A stretch of DNA of 64,000 bases from Aegilops tauschii subsp. strangulata (Eukaryota > Streptophyta > Magnoliopsida > Poales > Poaceae), in assembly GCF_002575655.3 (NCBI RefSeq), contig NC_053039.3:371915633-371979632 (forward strand), given 5' to 3'. The position numbers were made by a program, and so were the translations under genes. How positions within the stretch are numbered: the stretch's first letter is position 1; the number at the start of each line of letters is the position of its first letter. Under the pieces are notes generated by a model. The model saw only the letters and a list, made by a program, of their open reading frames with translations, searched no databases and was not told the DNA's origin. Positions 1 through 11,163 of this stretch are shown here, piece by piece.

Positions 1-2
1 GG

Positions 3-1142
3 CAAGAGGCGGAGCAGGCGCCTCAGTTGACAGCTTACCAGCCACCCCCGGCTTATCCGACGGCTTCTATTGATGCGGGTGTACCTACAAGGACTGGAGG
101 TGTCCCTTGTCTGGTGTCGGCTCTCCGCAATGAACGTCTGCCCAAGGATTTCAAAGGGCCTAGGAAGGTGCCTAATTACATGGCTGATTTGCAACCCGGA
201 GCATGGATCGAGAGTTACGAGATGGCTATGGAGTTGCTGGACGTCAGTGAAGCGGCAATGGCCAAGTACTTCACCATGATGTTAGATGGGACTGCCCGCA
301 CTTGGTTGAAAGGACTGCCACCGAACTCTATCGGGTCTTGGGCTGAACTAAAGGCCCGGTTCATCCAAAACTTCAAAGATACCTATAGGCAGTCTATGTC
401 AATTGTGGATTTGACTAACTGTAAGCAGCAGGAGGGTGAATCTACAACCCATTGGGTTCGCCGGGTCAAAGATATAATACATTCATCTGATAAGATAGAT
501 GCCGGCTCTGCAGTCTTAATGTTAGAGCAGAATTGTCGCTTTGCGCCCTTGAAGATGAAGCTCGGGCGGCTCAAGCGCGACTGCAATGATATGGGTACGC
601 TGATGGCGGCTCTGGTTAAGTACGCCGACTCTGATAGTACCAAGGATCCCGCGTCGGATGATGAAAGGACAGGGAAAGGAAAACGGAATGGCAATGGCAA
701 GGGCCCCCAGCATAACCCGGCGAACCAGGGAGGTAACAAGCGTAAGGCTGATGGCAGTATGGAGTTTGTGGCCAACGCCATTTCACAGGGTAACAACCAC
801 CGGCGCAAGGGGAGACCACCTCCCCGCGCCGGCGGGTCAGGCCCGACGCTTGAGCAGTTGTTGAATGAGCCTTGTCCAAGGCATGGCTCTAGGGGAAAGC
901 CGGCCACTCATCTGTGGAAGGACTGCGCAATCATGAAGGCCTTTAAAAATTCCAATGCTTTCAATGGCAACAGTGGCCCTGGCGGCGGCTCAGGCGCTGG
1001 CGGCTTTCATGGCCCGGGCGGCGGTTCAAATTCCAATTCTCAGAATGTTCAAGGGGGCTTTAATCAGCAGTCCGGCCAGGGTCATCAGCAGCAGCAGCAG
1101 GGGGGATACCAGTCCAATCCAAAGCAGCTCAATGGTGGATAG
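3..1142 (+). pseudogene. gag polyprotein segment of Tat Gypsy element (5' partial)
   Basis: The frame is open from the window edge (codons start at position 3), so the true start is upstream; a TTG at 27 is not a convincing start. The product is the nucleocapsid/capsid precursor that packages element RNA in cytoplasmic particles. The centre matches the Retrotrans_gag type (motif ARTWLKGLP, then WAELKARFIQNF). The C-terminal third is low-complexity and rich in G, N and Q. Instead of a classical CCHC knuckle there is a Cys/His cluster (CPRH followed by HLWKDC around 870-930) that may bind zinc. It ends at an in-frame TAG (1140-1142), after which the same frame continues as protease, so in an active copy gag and pol were probably one polyprotein. 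Confidence 0.85.
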
Positions 1143-1907
1143 TATCATGTGTTTACCACCAGTCTGTGCAAGCGAGATCAGAAGCTTCATAAAAGGGCTG
1201 TGAATGCTGTTGAGCCGGCGGTTCCACGCTATTTAAGATGGTCTGAGCAGCCTATTGTGTGGAGTAGAGAAGATCACCCTCCCCGGGTTGATAATCCGGG
1301 TCACCTGGCCCTGGTGGTGGCTCCTCGGGTGGGGGGATATAAATTCACTAAAGTGCTCATGGACGGAGGCAGCAGCATCAACATCCTCTATTATGAGACC
1401 TTCCGTCGTATGGGGTTGATTGATAAGAACCTCAGCCAGTCCAATACTGTTTTCCATGGTGTGGTGCCTGGTAAGTCGGCATATCCAGTTGGTAAGATTG
1501 AGCTGGAAGTGGCTTTTGGAGATGAGTACAACTACAGGGCGGAAAAATTAACCTTTGAGGTGGTTAAGATAAGAAGTCCGTATCATGCTTTATTTGGGCA
1601 GCCGGCTTACGCCAAGTTCATGGCACGGCCGTGTTACGTGTATTTGCGGCTCAAGATGCCAGGTCACAATGGGACCATTACGGTTCATGGCAGCCGAAAG
1701 ATAGCCTTGGAATGTGAGGAAGGTGACGCGGCTTACGCTGAATCTGTTTGTGCGACAGAGGAGTTGAAGTTTTACAAGGACAATGTTGACCCGGCAGATA
1801 TGACGTCTTTGAAAAAGCCGACCACGGAGCATGAGCCGGCAATGAAATTTAAGTCAGCTGATGAGACTAAACTTGTTGACTTTGTTCTAGGTGACTCATC
1901 TCAGTAG
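1143..1907 (+). pseudogene. protease region of Tat Gypsy polyprotein
   Basis: This continues the gag frame directly after the TAG at 1140-1142. It holds a retropepsin-like aspartic protease core: VLMDGGSSINIL near 1354-1390, where DGGS takes the place of the usual D-T/S-G-A/S. The protease would cleave the polyprotein during particle maturation. The segment ends at TAG 1905-1907. The next codons remain in the same frame and meet another TAG at 1938-1940. These stops are most simply former CAG codons. Confidence 0.8.
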
Positions 1908-4900
1908 TTCAGCATCAGTGCCAATCTGGATCCGAAATAGGAAGGCGCGCTCATCGAGTTCATCCATGAGAATAGGGACATTTTTGCATGGAAACCTTCT
2001 GACATGCCAGGTGTACCTAGAGAACTCGCTGAGCACACTCTCAATATTGATCCGAAATTTAAGCCGGTCAGGCAATTCCTTCGGCGGTTTAATGAGGAGA
2101 GGCGGAAAGCCATTGGTGAGGAGGTGGCCCGGCTCTTGGCGGCCGGGTTTATTGTTGCAGTTTTTCATCCAGAATGGTTAGCTAACCCGGTGCTCGTGCT
2201 CAAGAAGAACGGCACCTGGCGGATATGTGTGGACTACACGGATTTAAACAAAGCTTGTCCGGCTGATCCTTTTGCTCTCCCCCGTATTGATCAAATTATT
2301 GATGCTACGGCGGGTTGTGAGCGCTTAAGTTTTTTGGATGCTTATTCTGGATACCATCAGATTAAAATGGCAGTTAAGGACCAGGAGAAGACGGCGTTCA
2401 TCACTCCCTTTGGAGCCTTCTGTTATGTGTCTATGCCTTTTGGGCTCAAGAGTGCACAGGCGACTTACCAGCGTTGTGTGCAGAATTGTCTTCATAACCA
2501 GATTGGGCGCAATGTTCATGCCTATGTGGATGATATCATGGTTAAATCCAGGGAGAAGGAGACCTTGATAGATGATCTGACAGAGACCTTTGATAATCTC
2601 CGGGTCTACAAGATGATGCTTAACCCGGCCAAGTGTGTTTTTGGTGTTCCCGCAGGCAAGCTCTTGGGTTTTCTGGTTTCTCACAGAGGCATTGAAGCTA
2701 ACCCGAAAAAGATCAAGGCAATCACCTCTCTGGCTAAGCCGGCGTGCATAAACGACGTCCAGCGTCTGGCGGGCCGCATCGCTGCTTTGAGCCGGTTTAT
2801 AAGTCGTTTGGGTGAAAAGGCCATGCCACTGTACCAGTTGATGAAGAAAACAGATGACTTTATCTGGAATGATGTTGCTAATGCTGCTTTTGATGTTTTG
2901 AAGAGACAGCTGGCTGAGCCCCCAGTCCTTGCTGCTCCTGTTGACAAGGAGCTCTTATTGCTGTATGTAGCCGCTAACACACGAGCCGTCAGTGTGGTCG
3001 TGGTGGTGGAGCGCAAGGAAGAGGGTAAGGAGTATCCGGTTCAGCGGCCGGTTTACTACGTCAGTGAAGTGCTCATTGAGTCCAAACAACGGTATCCACA
3101 TTGGCAGAAGCTTGTTTACGGGGTATTCATGGCAAGCCGGAAGCTTAAGCATTATTTCCAGGGTCACCCTATCACTGTGGTTAGTTCTGCTCCCCTAGGA
3201 GATATCATCCAAAACAGAGAAGCCACAGGAAGAGTGGCTAAGTGGGCTATAGAGCTTGGGCCTCATGGTCTGAAATATGTGCCACGCACTGCTATCAAAT
3301 CTCAAGCATTGGTGGATTTCATCAATGATTGGACAGAGCTGCAGGTGCCTGAAGAGAAACCGGATAATACATATTGGACTATTCACTTCGACGGGTCTAG
3401 GCAATTGGAGGGCTCGGGGGCTGGAGTTGTATTAACTTCCCCTCGAGGTGACAAGTTTTGCTATGTGCTACGGTTGATGTTTCCCTGTACTAACAATGCG
3501 GCTAAGTACGAGGCCTTGCTCCATGGTCTTCGGATGGCTAAGGAGATGAGTTTGAGCCGGGTAAGGTGCTTTGGCGACTCAGATTTAGTGGCTCAACAAG
3601 TGTCAGGCAAGTGGGATTCCAAGGACCCTCTCATGGCGGCTTATCACCGCGAAGTTGATGCCATTGCTGGACACTTTCAGGGTTACCAAGTAGAGCACAT
3701 CGATTGCAGGAAGAACGAGGCAGCTGATGCATTAAGCCGGCTGGGCTCTCAGCGAAAGCCGGTGCCGCCTAATACTTTCTTGGACATTTTGCATAACCCT
3801 TCTGTTAAGTTGCCTACAGAGGAAGACTTGGCTGTCCCTGGCCCAGAGGCACAGTTGGTGGCGGCTCTCCACATTACCCCAGACTGGACAGTACCATACT
3901 TGGCTTACATGACCCGGGGAGAATTGCTTGAGGATGAAACTTTGGCCAGACAAATAACCCGGCGGTCTAAGTCAATGATAATTATCCATGGTGAGCTGCA
4001 TCGTCGTAGTGTAACTGGAACTTTCCAGCGTTGTGTTTCCCCTGAGGAAGGTCAAGAAATTTTACGTGAGATTCACGAGGGGGATTGTGGCCATCATGCC
4101 GGCTCAAAATCCCTTGTGGCCAAGGCTTTTCGTCATGGTTTTTATTGGCTGACGGCTCATGCTGATGCGGAGGACTTGGTCAGTAAATGTGACGGTTGTC
4201 AGAGGTTCTCGCGACGGGCTCATGTGCCGGCTCAGGAGCTGAGGATGATTCCAATTACTTGGCCATTTGCGGTCTGGGGGCTTGATATGGTTGGGCCTTT
4301 TAAAAGATCCAAGGATAAGAAGACTCACCTCTTGGTGGCGGTCGACAAGTTCACAAAGTGGGTTGAAGCAGAGCCAGTTAGTAAATGTGATGCAGCCACA
4401 ACGGTTCAGTTCATGAAAAGGGTGATATTTCGCTTTGGTTTTCCACATAGCATTATAACTGACAATGGTACCAATCTGTCTAAAGGCGCCATGGAGGAGT
4501 TTTGTCAACGAGAGCATATTCGACTTGATGTTTCATCAGTGGCTCACCCTCAATCCAATGGTCAAGCTGAGAGAGCTAATCAGGAGATTTTGAAGGGCAT
4601 CAAGCCCCGGCTTTTGGTCCCTTTGCAACGGACGCCGGGTTGTTGGGTGGAGGAGTTACCCTCCGTGTTATGGAGCATCAATACTACTCCTAACAGGTCT
4701 ACGGGTTACACGCCTTTCTTCATGGTTTATGGAGCGGAAGCAGTCCTCCCTAGCGACATCCGTCATGACTCGCCTTGAGTGGCGGCTTATGTTGAGGCGG
4801 ATAATGAGCGGGTGCGCCAAGATGCTCTTGACTTGTTGGACGAACAGCGTGATGTGGCAGCAGCTCGTTCGGCGATTTACCAACAAGACCTGCGCCGCTA

Positions 4901-5144
4901 TCACAGCCGCCGGGTTAAGTCCAGGGTCTTCCAGGAAGGTGATCTGGTGCTCCGGCTCGTCCAAGATCAAACAGATGTACACAAGTTATCCCCGCCTTGG
5001 GAAGGGCCCTTTGTGGTCAGCAAGAACTTGTACAACGGGTCATACTACCTTATCGATGTTCGGGAGCACAAAGATTCACGTAAGTCGGAGGAAGAGACCC
5101 GTCGGCCGTGGAACATACCTCAGCTTCGGCCTTATTACACTTGA
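1908..5144 (+). pseudogene. RT, two RNase H domains and integrase of Tat Gypsy polyprotein
   Basis: Same frame as gag. It is interrupted by TAG 1938-1940 and TGA 4776-4778, with an uninterrupted run 2004-4778. Reverse transcriptase shows LDAYSGYHQIK, the catalytic YVDD at 2523-2534 and PFGLKSA. A tether/degenerate RNase H follows (YVSEVLIESKQRYPHWQKL). Then comes a second RNase H (HFDGSRQLEGSGAGVVL, NAAKYEALLHGL, GDSDLVAQQ), the extra domain typical of Tat elements. Integrase has an H-H-C-C finger (CDGCQ) and D-D-E positions in GLDMVG, ITDNG and QAERANQE. The last part, 4779-5144, is the integrase C-terminal region (RRYHSRRVKSRVFQEGDLVL) ending LRPYYT. RT would copy element RNA to cDNA and integrase insert it in the nucleus. 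This copy cannot make the full protein without suppression of the stops. Confidence 0.9.
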
Positions 5145-6258
5145 GCCACCGGCTCTCATAATGTACATATTTCTATAGCCATGTATATATTATGATAAAT
5201 AATAAAGCAGGACCTCTGTCCTTTTCTCCTCCAAAGGTAAATGTGTTATTTCCATTACAACATTACATGGTCACTTGGAGGTGGATTCGGCTTACGATCG
5301 TATTCAAATCTAGCCGTTAACAATATGATCACCTGGGGGCTTCCTGTTCAAACATAGGTCGTATTCGAACCAAAGAGAACATAGCTGTCGATACCCACTT
5401 GATTGGCAAATTGCCGAGCTCATTGGGGAGTTTTTCTTGGTCATATTTGAATTATAGCTCAACCCCCTTTGGGAACCGACGTGGATCGTATTCGAATCAG
5501 CGTCGTTAAACAACTCTCAAGGTCATTTGGGGGCTTCCTGTTCAAACATAGATCGTATTCGAACCAAAGAGAACATAGATATCGGTACCCTCTTGATCGG
5601 CAACGCCAAAGCCACTGGGGGCTATATGATCGCATTCGAATCTTAGCTTAACCTCCTTTGGGACGGTTCTCTGGTCGTATTTGAATCAGAAGCCCCTAAG
5701 TTTTGATCTTTTGGTTTGCAACAAGTTGTTTTGATCATATCAACAGTGTGCAAGGGCGGTTCTTACTCCGCCGGCTTAACTTTGATTAACAATGTTGATA
5801 GCACACAATAAGCATTATCGATGCTGGTGAACCGAAGTTGAGTTCTCAACCTCATTATTCGGGTTACATAAACCGGAAGTATACTTGAAGGCTTGTAAGT
5901 ATGCTATTTTGGTTACCTCGAGGATATAATTGAGGGCCGGTCTTTGGTGACTTTGGTTCATGTTCCGGGTTATATGTAAAGTATATGACTCTCAGTGCGG
6001 TAAGCCGCCCAGAGACTTGTGATTTGTTTTCTATGCAGGACCATTAAAGACAGCTCTTTAACTTAAGGAAAGTAGATGATCGAACATAACCCGGACGAAT
6101 ATAAAGGAGCAGCTTCAATGGAGTTAAGCAGTCTACACGTGCACGATGGCACGACAAAATTAAGTGTTTGTCCTACTCTATTACAAGACTCCCCAAGTCC
6201 AAAAGGTGAGGCATTGTTTTTAAGGTATAACCATGAGCCGCCTAAGAAATCAAGGTGC
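5145..6258 (+). other. Untranslated spacer between pol and the antisense gene
   Basis: I find no credible coding region here. The first half (5296-5687) holds the interspersed motif described in its own entry. The rest, 5688-6258, is unremarkable spacer rich in CCGGNTTA-like words that recur throughout this element. The segment separates two convergent transcription units: sense gag-pol and the antisense gene ending at 6259. It should therefore contain both polyadenylation regions. Confidence 0.6.
5296..5687 (+). repeat. Seven-copy 15-bp interspersed motif with a 190-bp duplication
   Basis: A motif close to gatcgtattcgaatc occurs at 5296, 5357, 5439, 5484, 5551, 5628 and 5673, with at most a few mismatches each. 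Two copies sit inside a longer near-duplicate: the stretch around 5338-5415 reappears at about 5530-5605 (shared words cttcctgttcaaacata and accaaagagaacatag). Function is unknown. Position directly after pol suggests a structural or regulatory role in the element RNA, or simple tandem expansion. Confidence 0.75.
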
Positions 6259-9200
6259 TTATTGGGTTGAAGCTCCCGGCTCATCCCTCTCCGCTCCTCC
6301 GGCTATTTCCATGACCTGGAAGGTTGATGATTTCCAGTCAATGCCGCTCAAAGCTTCGAATTGAGCCTCATCATCACTTAACCCGGCCGGGTCAACTTCT
6401 GGGGCGAAGGTATGCTTACGAGTCGGAGGGATCAAGCTGATTGCTTCATAGTGTGGAGTTGGGATCCTCTGATTTTCCGCGTCATAGCCCGGCTGATACT
6501 TGGTAAGGTCTGTGTCATTCCTGATCAAGGTAGCCACCGGGCGCACGCTCTTCACACAGGCGGCGAAGTCTTTTTGGTCAAAGGGGGTACCGTCTTCCTT
6601 CAGGCTGGGGTATCCAAGAGCGATGTCGGCCGGGTCTAGCTCCGGGAGAAACGCCTTGGCCCGGCTCAGAGCAGCTATAGCTCCGGCTCTTGCAGAGGCC
6701 CGTCTCAGCTCTTGGAAGCGCTGAGGAAGAATGGCAAGCCGCCTGAGTACGCCTGCCAGGTGAGTGGGAACCTCATTGGACAGAGCCACAACGGCTAAAG
6801 CACGTTGTGACCCGGTGTAGAGTTGCTCCACCAAGGTGTAAACCGCCTTCAGCTTGGTCAGCACGTTCTGATTCAGATTGGAGCTTCTAGGACCTGCATA
6901 ATAATGTCAGGTGAGCTGATGGCAACGATGGGACTTATGAGACATGAAGAATTTAAACTTGTTAAAAGCTTACACAATAACTTACCGAAGATTGCGGAGA
7001 CCATCTGTGACACATGGTGTTTTAAGCCGGAGAGTTCGGCGGTTCTTTCAGTAAGGGCAGCCTCCGCCTGTTCGGCCCGGCTGAGCAAGGCAGTCTTCTC
7101 GTCGGCCCAAGTTTTTCTCTCTGTTTCAAATTTTTTCTTTAGTTTTTCTTGTGCAGCAACACTGAACTCAAACTTGGCATTGGCCTTCCGGGTCTCAGTT
7201 TCCTGAGTCTTCAGGCGGTTCTTCAGCTCAGAGATTTCCGATTCAAATTTCTTGCAGGCAGCCTGTACAAATTCCGGTTTACAGTTTGAGTAATTATTAT
7301 GCAACATTAAAGTCCCAAGCACTTTGCAAGCAAAGACACTTGGCACTTGGGGGCTAATGTATGCTGAAAGATTCTATTTATAAGTGCCGGTTCATGAAGG
7401 TAAGCCGGAAGTTAACTCTACAACATATTCTATCATAAGTAATAGACTTGGGGGCTAGCATGGTAAGGATGACTATGGAGTAAGCAAGAGAGTTGTACCT
7501 CAGATTTTTGCTGTATCTGCTTCACCATGTCAATCTCCAGGTCCCGGCTGTTGTGCACTTGACTAATATAACCAGAAACAATGTCTCCAATGCTCAAGTT
7601 AGCATAGTCAGTGATATCCAGTCTGGCCCTGTGGCGCTCCAGCAGTTCTTCTTTAGCAGGGCATCTGGCCAGCACAGTGGGTCTTCCCGGCTCAACATAT
7701 TCGGTCCGGGTAATCACCACATCCGGGTCATCAGCCGGTTGAGCTGAGTTGGGGATCTCCGGGTTGTCAGAACTCTCCATGGCTTGTTGTTCAGTTGGAG
7801 CGGTGGTTTCTGGAGCTGGGGCAGACGGCGGCTCAGAAGCAGAGGCGTTGGGTTCAGTCAAGACCGGCTCTTCGACCGGGTTAATTTTCTTTGCCCTCTT
7901 GCTGAGCTTTGCTTGTGCACTAAAAGTCAAAAGGTTAGTGAAAAAAATGAGTAAGATAAGCACAACATAAGCTGATCATCAATACCCGGGGGCAGTCTTG
8001 AAAGCCGGCAAGTTAGATTGCATGGAGTCCCCAGAGGAAGGTGAAGTTTCCTGATAGTTTGAATCAGAAGAATTGAGCGGTTGACGAGTGACGCCTGCCA
8101 AAGGATGAAAAGGATATAAGTTGGACATAACCTCGGTCTGGCGCTTCCTTGATGCTTCAGGTAAGCCGGAGGAAAGGTCTGCATCCTTGTTGGTCCGGGT
8201 GTGCCTCCGGCTCTCATGAATCTGTCGCTTCAAAAGAAATTGAGGATCTTGATAAGCTAAAGGATGTGAAAATCTTACTTTCCGGGTTACTCTTCGGACT
8301 TTCAGCCTTGGCAAGGGCTCCGAGTCGGAGGAAAGTATAGTTACCTCTTTAGTCACCGGGTTACTCGCTCCGGTGTCCTCCTGCTGATAATCAGTGTCGA
8401 TAAGGTGGTTAAGAATAAACAAAAAACAAAGAAGAGCATAAGAGTCAAGGGCTACCTCTGACTCGGAGGAGTCATCCAGCTGAAGCAGGTCTGAGGCGCT
8501 AGGCTTACTCCCCTTCTTGCAGGGAGCGGCTCTCCTGGCAGCTTTTTTAGCCTTCCTGGCTTTTTTAGCAGCCTCATGGTCATACCTGACCTTCCAGAAC
8601 TTATCATTAGCCTGAAAAATACAACAAAGGTTTCTTGAAGTTAAAGACGAAAATTGTTAAAATGAAAAGTAAAGTGCTTAGATCAGTAGCTTACCGCCGG
8701 AGCCGGGTTAGCTTTGCAGAATGGACTTAAGCCGGTCCTCCCGCAATCTGCTAAGCTCTCGTTCAGAAGGGATTTGGTCATGTCATCAATGACGTCTTCA
8801 GGTAAGTCGTTGGGGCTGTGCCAAAGAGGATCATCCTTCCGGCCGGTGTAATCGCACATTAAGCCGGGGCGGCGGCTTAGAGGGATCACCCACCAAGCAA
8901 TCCAGACCCGGACCAGATCAACGTCGTTAAGGCCGTTTCCCAGAAGAGCTTTGATTTTGTTGATGGTGGGGATAAGTGGTTGACGCTCAGCTTGAGACAA
9001 TTTGTCTGGCAGGGGGTGGTTTGACTCCAGACGCAGGGCGCGAAAGCCGGGCAGAGGGTTCTCATCAGCCGGAGAAGTATCCTGGCAGTAGAACCATGTC
9101 TGATTCCAGTCCTTTGGGTGGCTTGGCGGCTCAGCGTAAGGAAAGAGACAAACCCTCCGTCGTTGAATTGATATTCCGCCAAGTTCCAAGCTAGGCCCGT

Positions 9201-9613
9201 TGGCGCATTCGTTCTGGCGGTTCAGGTAAAACAGCTACCTAAAGAGCAGTAGGCTGGGCTCTTCTCCGAGATATACCTCACAGAACACTTGAAAGTTACA
9301 AATGTTTGACACGGAATTGGGTCCAATGTCTTGAGGTCGCAGATCGAAAAAGTTCAGAACATCTCTGAAGAATTTTGAGCCAGGAGGAGCAAAGCCCCGG
9401 CTCATGTGATCAGCAAATATCACAACCTCTCCATCTCTTGGTTGAGGTCTTTCTTCAGACGGGTCAGGGGCACGATAGGACATGACCTCCTTCTTAGGCA
9501 GGTAACCCATCTTCACGAAATCATCTAAGGTATCATCAGTAACACTGGATCTCACCCAGTTGCACGTAATGGGCGCCTTGGGAGCTTTGGGTGGCATTGT
9601 GAAAGACGAAGGC
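6259..9613 (-). pseudogene. Spliced antisense gene of the Tat element (Transposase_28-type product)
   Basis: Minus-strand gene with ATG at 9597 and six coding exons: 9597-8695, 8611-8456, 8380-7986, 7919-7499, 7262-6986 and 6893-6259. Every intron begins GT, ends AG and keeps the frame (phases 0, 0, 2, 0, 1), giving about 928 codons. A single in-frame TAG at 9237-9235 in exon 1 breaks it, probably a former CAG. The N-terminal part (starting MPPKAPKAP; motifs NFFDLRPQDIGPNS and WFYCQDT) resembles plant Transposase_28 / putative gypsy-type transposon proteins. Next come a basic KKARKAKKAARR stretch that could be a nuclear signal, an acidic Ser-rich region, and a long heptad-like coiled coil in exon 5 (KKFESEISELKNRL, then EKLKKKFETERKTW). 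Function is unknown in the family. The intact splice sites argue that it was maintained as a spliced gene until recently. Confidence 0.85.
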
Positions 9614-10330
9614 CTATGATAAAAGAGAATTTCCGGTTCAAATTTAAGCCGGAGGGAAATTTCAGTTCAGTATTCAAGAAGGCGGCTTATGAAAGGGCCT
9701 AATGATATATGATTAATTGTGTCAGGTTATTTAAGCCGCCGGGAATATCAAGAGCAATTAAGTTGTTTAACTCTACTACAATGATCCGGAAACTCTATAA
9801 AGCATGGCTTCTTTAAGCCGGAGATATGAGCCGCCATAACTAACAAATGCGATTTTTGCCTAAGTGTTACACAAACAAGTTTCACAGATCGCAGTAATTA
9901 TTTTGGATCAAACGGTCGTCCAAAAAGGAAAATTTCTAGACCTAGAAAGCTGACAGAGAAGTTCGTGAGCTCAGAACGAGGTCTTTCTGCGGACGAAAGG
10001 GATCTACTAGCATAAAAATGAGTGCGAAACCACTACCGCAGGAGTTCTACCCTGTTTTCCGGATCAAAAGGGGTCACGGTGGAAGAACTGTGAAGAACTC
10101 GAGATGAACTACGAAGAACAGGGGAAGAACGACAGAACCCTAATGCAAATCTACTGTATGGAGTGGCGAGGACTTACCGGCGCTGATGAGATGCGGAGGT
10201 TGCCGCCGTTTCTCTGGACCGGTTCAGGGTGATGCAGCGGCCGAGGTTGACGAAGACCAGGGGTGTGGCAGCGGCGGCGGAGCTCGGGCTCTGGAGCGTC
10301 AGAGGAGGAAGACGATGGAGGAGAAGAGTG
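9614..10330 (-). other. 5'UTR and 5'UTR intron of the antisense gene
   Basis: Upstream of the antisense ATG lies a pyrimidine-rich acceptor (cttttatcatag, AG at 9615-9614), leaving 16 nt of UTR before the start. A matching donor (ccg|gtaagtc) has its GT at 10177-10176. The inferred first exon runs from about 10325 to 10178 and is GC-rich and pyrimidine-rich, as usual for plant leaders. The roughly 560-bp intron between them has no coding signature. The exon is inferred from splice signals and the TATA box only. A + strand ORF at 10186-10452 overlaps the leader and looks like chance. Confidence 0.6.
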
Positions 10331-10352
10331 ACGAAGGCTTATGGGCCGGGCC

Positions 10353-10360
10353 TATTTATA
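10353..10360 (-). promoter_or_regulatory. TATA box of the antisense gene
   Basis: Read on the minus strand this is tataaata, the canonical plant TATA box, followed about 30 nt downstream by the proposed start of the antisense leader. It lies about 280 bp inside the 3' LTR boundary, so the antisense gene appears to have a promoter separate from the LTR. Inferred from sequence and spacing. Confidence 0.6.
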
Positions 10361-10643
10361 AGAGACGGCTGATAAATGGGCGCGAGAAACGAGGAGGCCA
10401 AGACGCGATTATCTCGCCACAGAAACGCCTCGATTTTCGGGATGGTCATTAAAGATAAGATCCGTTGGGATATGATAGAATAAAAAATGAATTTAATGGA
10501 AGATGACGTCACGACGGGTTACCAAGAATCCAGAAGATGACGTCACGGCGGGTTATAGCCTTCGCACAAGCAGAAGCCGGAAGATTTTCTTTCAAAGGGA
10601 TTGAAGATTGACATGAACCGGTTCAAATCAATCTGGGGCCTAA

Positions 10644-11163
10644 TGTTGAGGATATAACCATCAGAGTCACCCACCCAGGAGGGGCCGGGTTACGTTATAA
10701 TGATCATCACGTAAAGCCCAGTACCAGGTTAGAGGATGGCGGATCAATAGTGGGCTTAAGACCCGGAGGCGGCTTAAGGCCCGTAGTGATAAACCGCCGT
10801 TATGGCAAGACTTGTAATGTAAGGCAAGAGTAGTTAAGAGTCCGAGCCGGATACTGCTATAAGCCGGCCGGGACTCTGAGAACCGCGGGGCGTCAACCTC
10901 TCTATATAAAGGGACGACCCGACGACGGTTCAGGACGAGAGACAACAGATCGAGAGCCGGGCATAGCGGTTAAGCTCCCTGGTCATCGAAACCCTAAATA
11001 ATACCACCTCAACTGGACGTAGGCTTTTACCTTCATCGTAAGGGGCCGAACCAGTATAACCCTCGTGTTCCTTGTCCCGTTTAACCCCTTTAAGCTTCCT
11101 AGCTGCGATGGCTCCACGACTAAGTCCTTGCACGAGGACATCTGCCATGACAATTCCACGACA
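10644..11163 (+). repeat. 3' LTR of Tat Gypsy element
   Basis: The 520-bp LTR begins TGTTGAGGATATAACC and ends ATTCCACGACA, with the TG...CA ends required for integration. It is preceded by a weak purine tract (atctggggcctaa). The LTR carries its own promoter (TATA box tatataaa at 10903-10910). In a complete element this copy would supply the polyadenylation site. The partner 5' LTR is outside the window, so insertion age cannot be estimated. Confidence 0.8.
10903..10910 (+). promoter_or_regulatory. TATA box inside the 3' LTR
   Basis: The sequence ctctatataaaggg is an ideal plant TATA box, about 260 bp from the LTR start. In the 5' copy the same box would drive genomic RNA. In this 3' copy it could read outward into 11164 onward. 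Confidence 0.6.

Larger units (their letters stand above)
1..11163 (+). mobile_element. Gypsy LTR retrotransposon, Tat lineage, 5' end outside window
   Basis: This is most of a large Ty3/Gypsy retrotransposon. The 5' LTR and gag start lie left of the window. Order on the + strand: gag, protease, reverse transcriptase, degenerate RNase H, second RNase H, integrase, then about 5.5 kb holding a gene on the opposite strand, then the 3' LTR (10644-11163). Two consecutive RNase H regions together with a large antisense ORF between pol and the 3' LTR are known hallmarks of the Tat lineage (RIRE2/Grande/Retand relatives). The gag-pol frame is open except for four single stop codons, so the copy is defective but little decayed. 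The 5-bp target duplication cannot be checked because the left end is missing. It may belong to a family such as Fatima, but I cannot confirm the name. Confidence 0.9.

Noticed and set aside
383..907. 174-codon minus-strand ORF in the gag region
   Set aside because: It is a shadow of the gag frame; no start context, promoter or recognisable domain.
10186..10452. 88-codon + strand ORF between the antisense gene and the 3' LTR
   Set aside because: It overlaps the antisense leader and TATA region in a GC-rich stretch; composition only.
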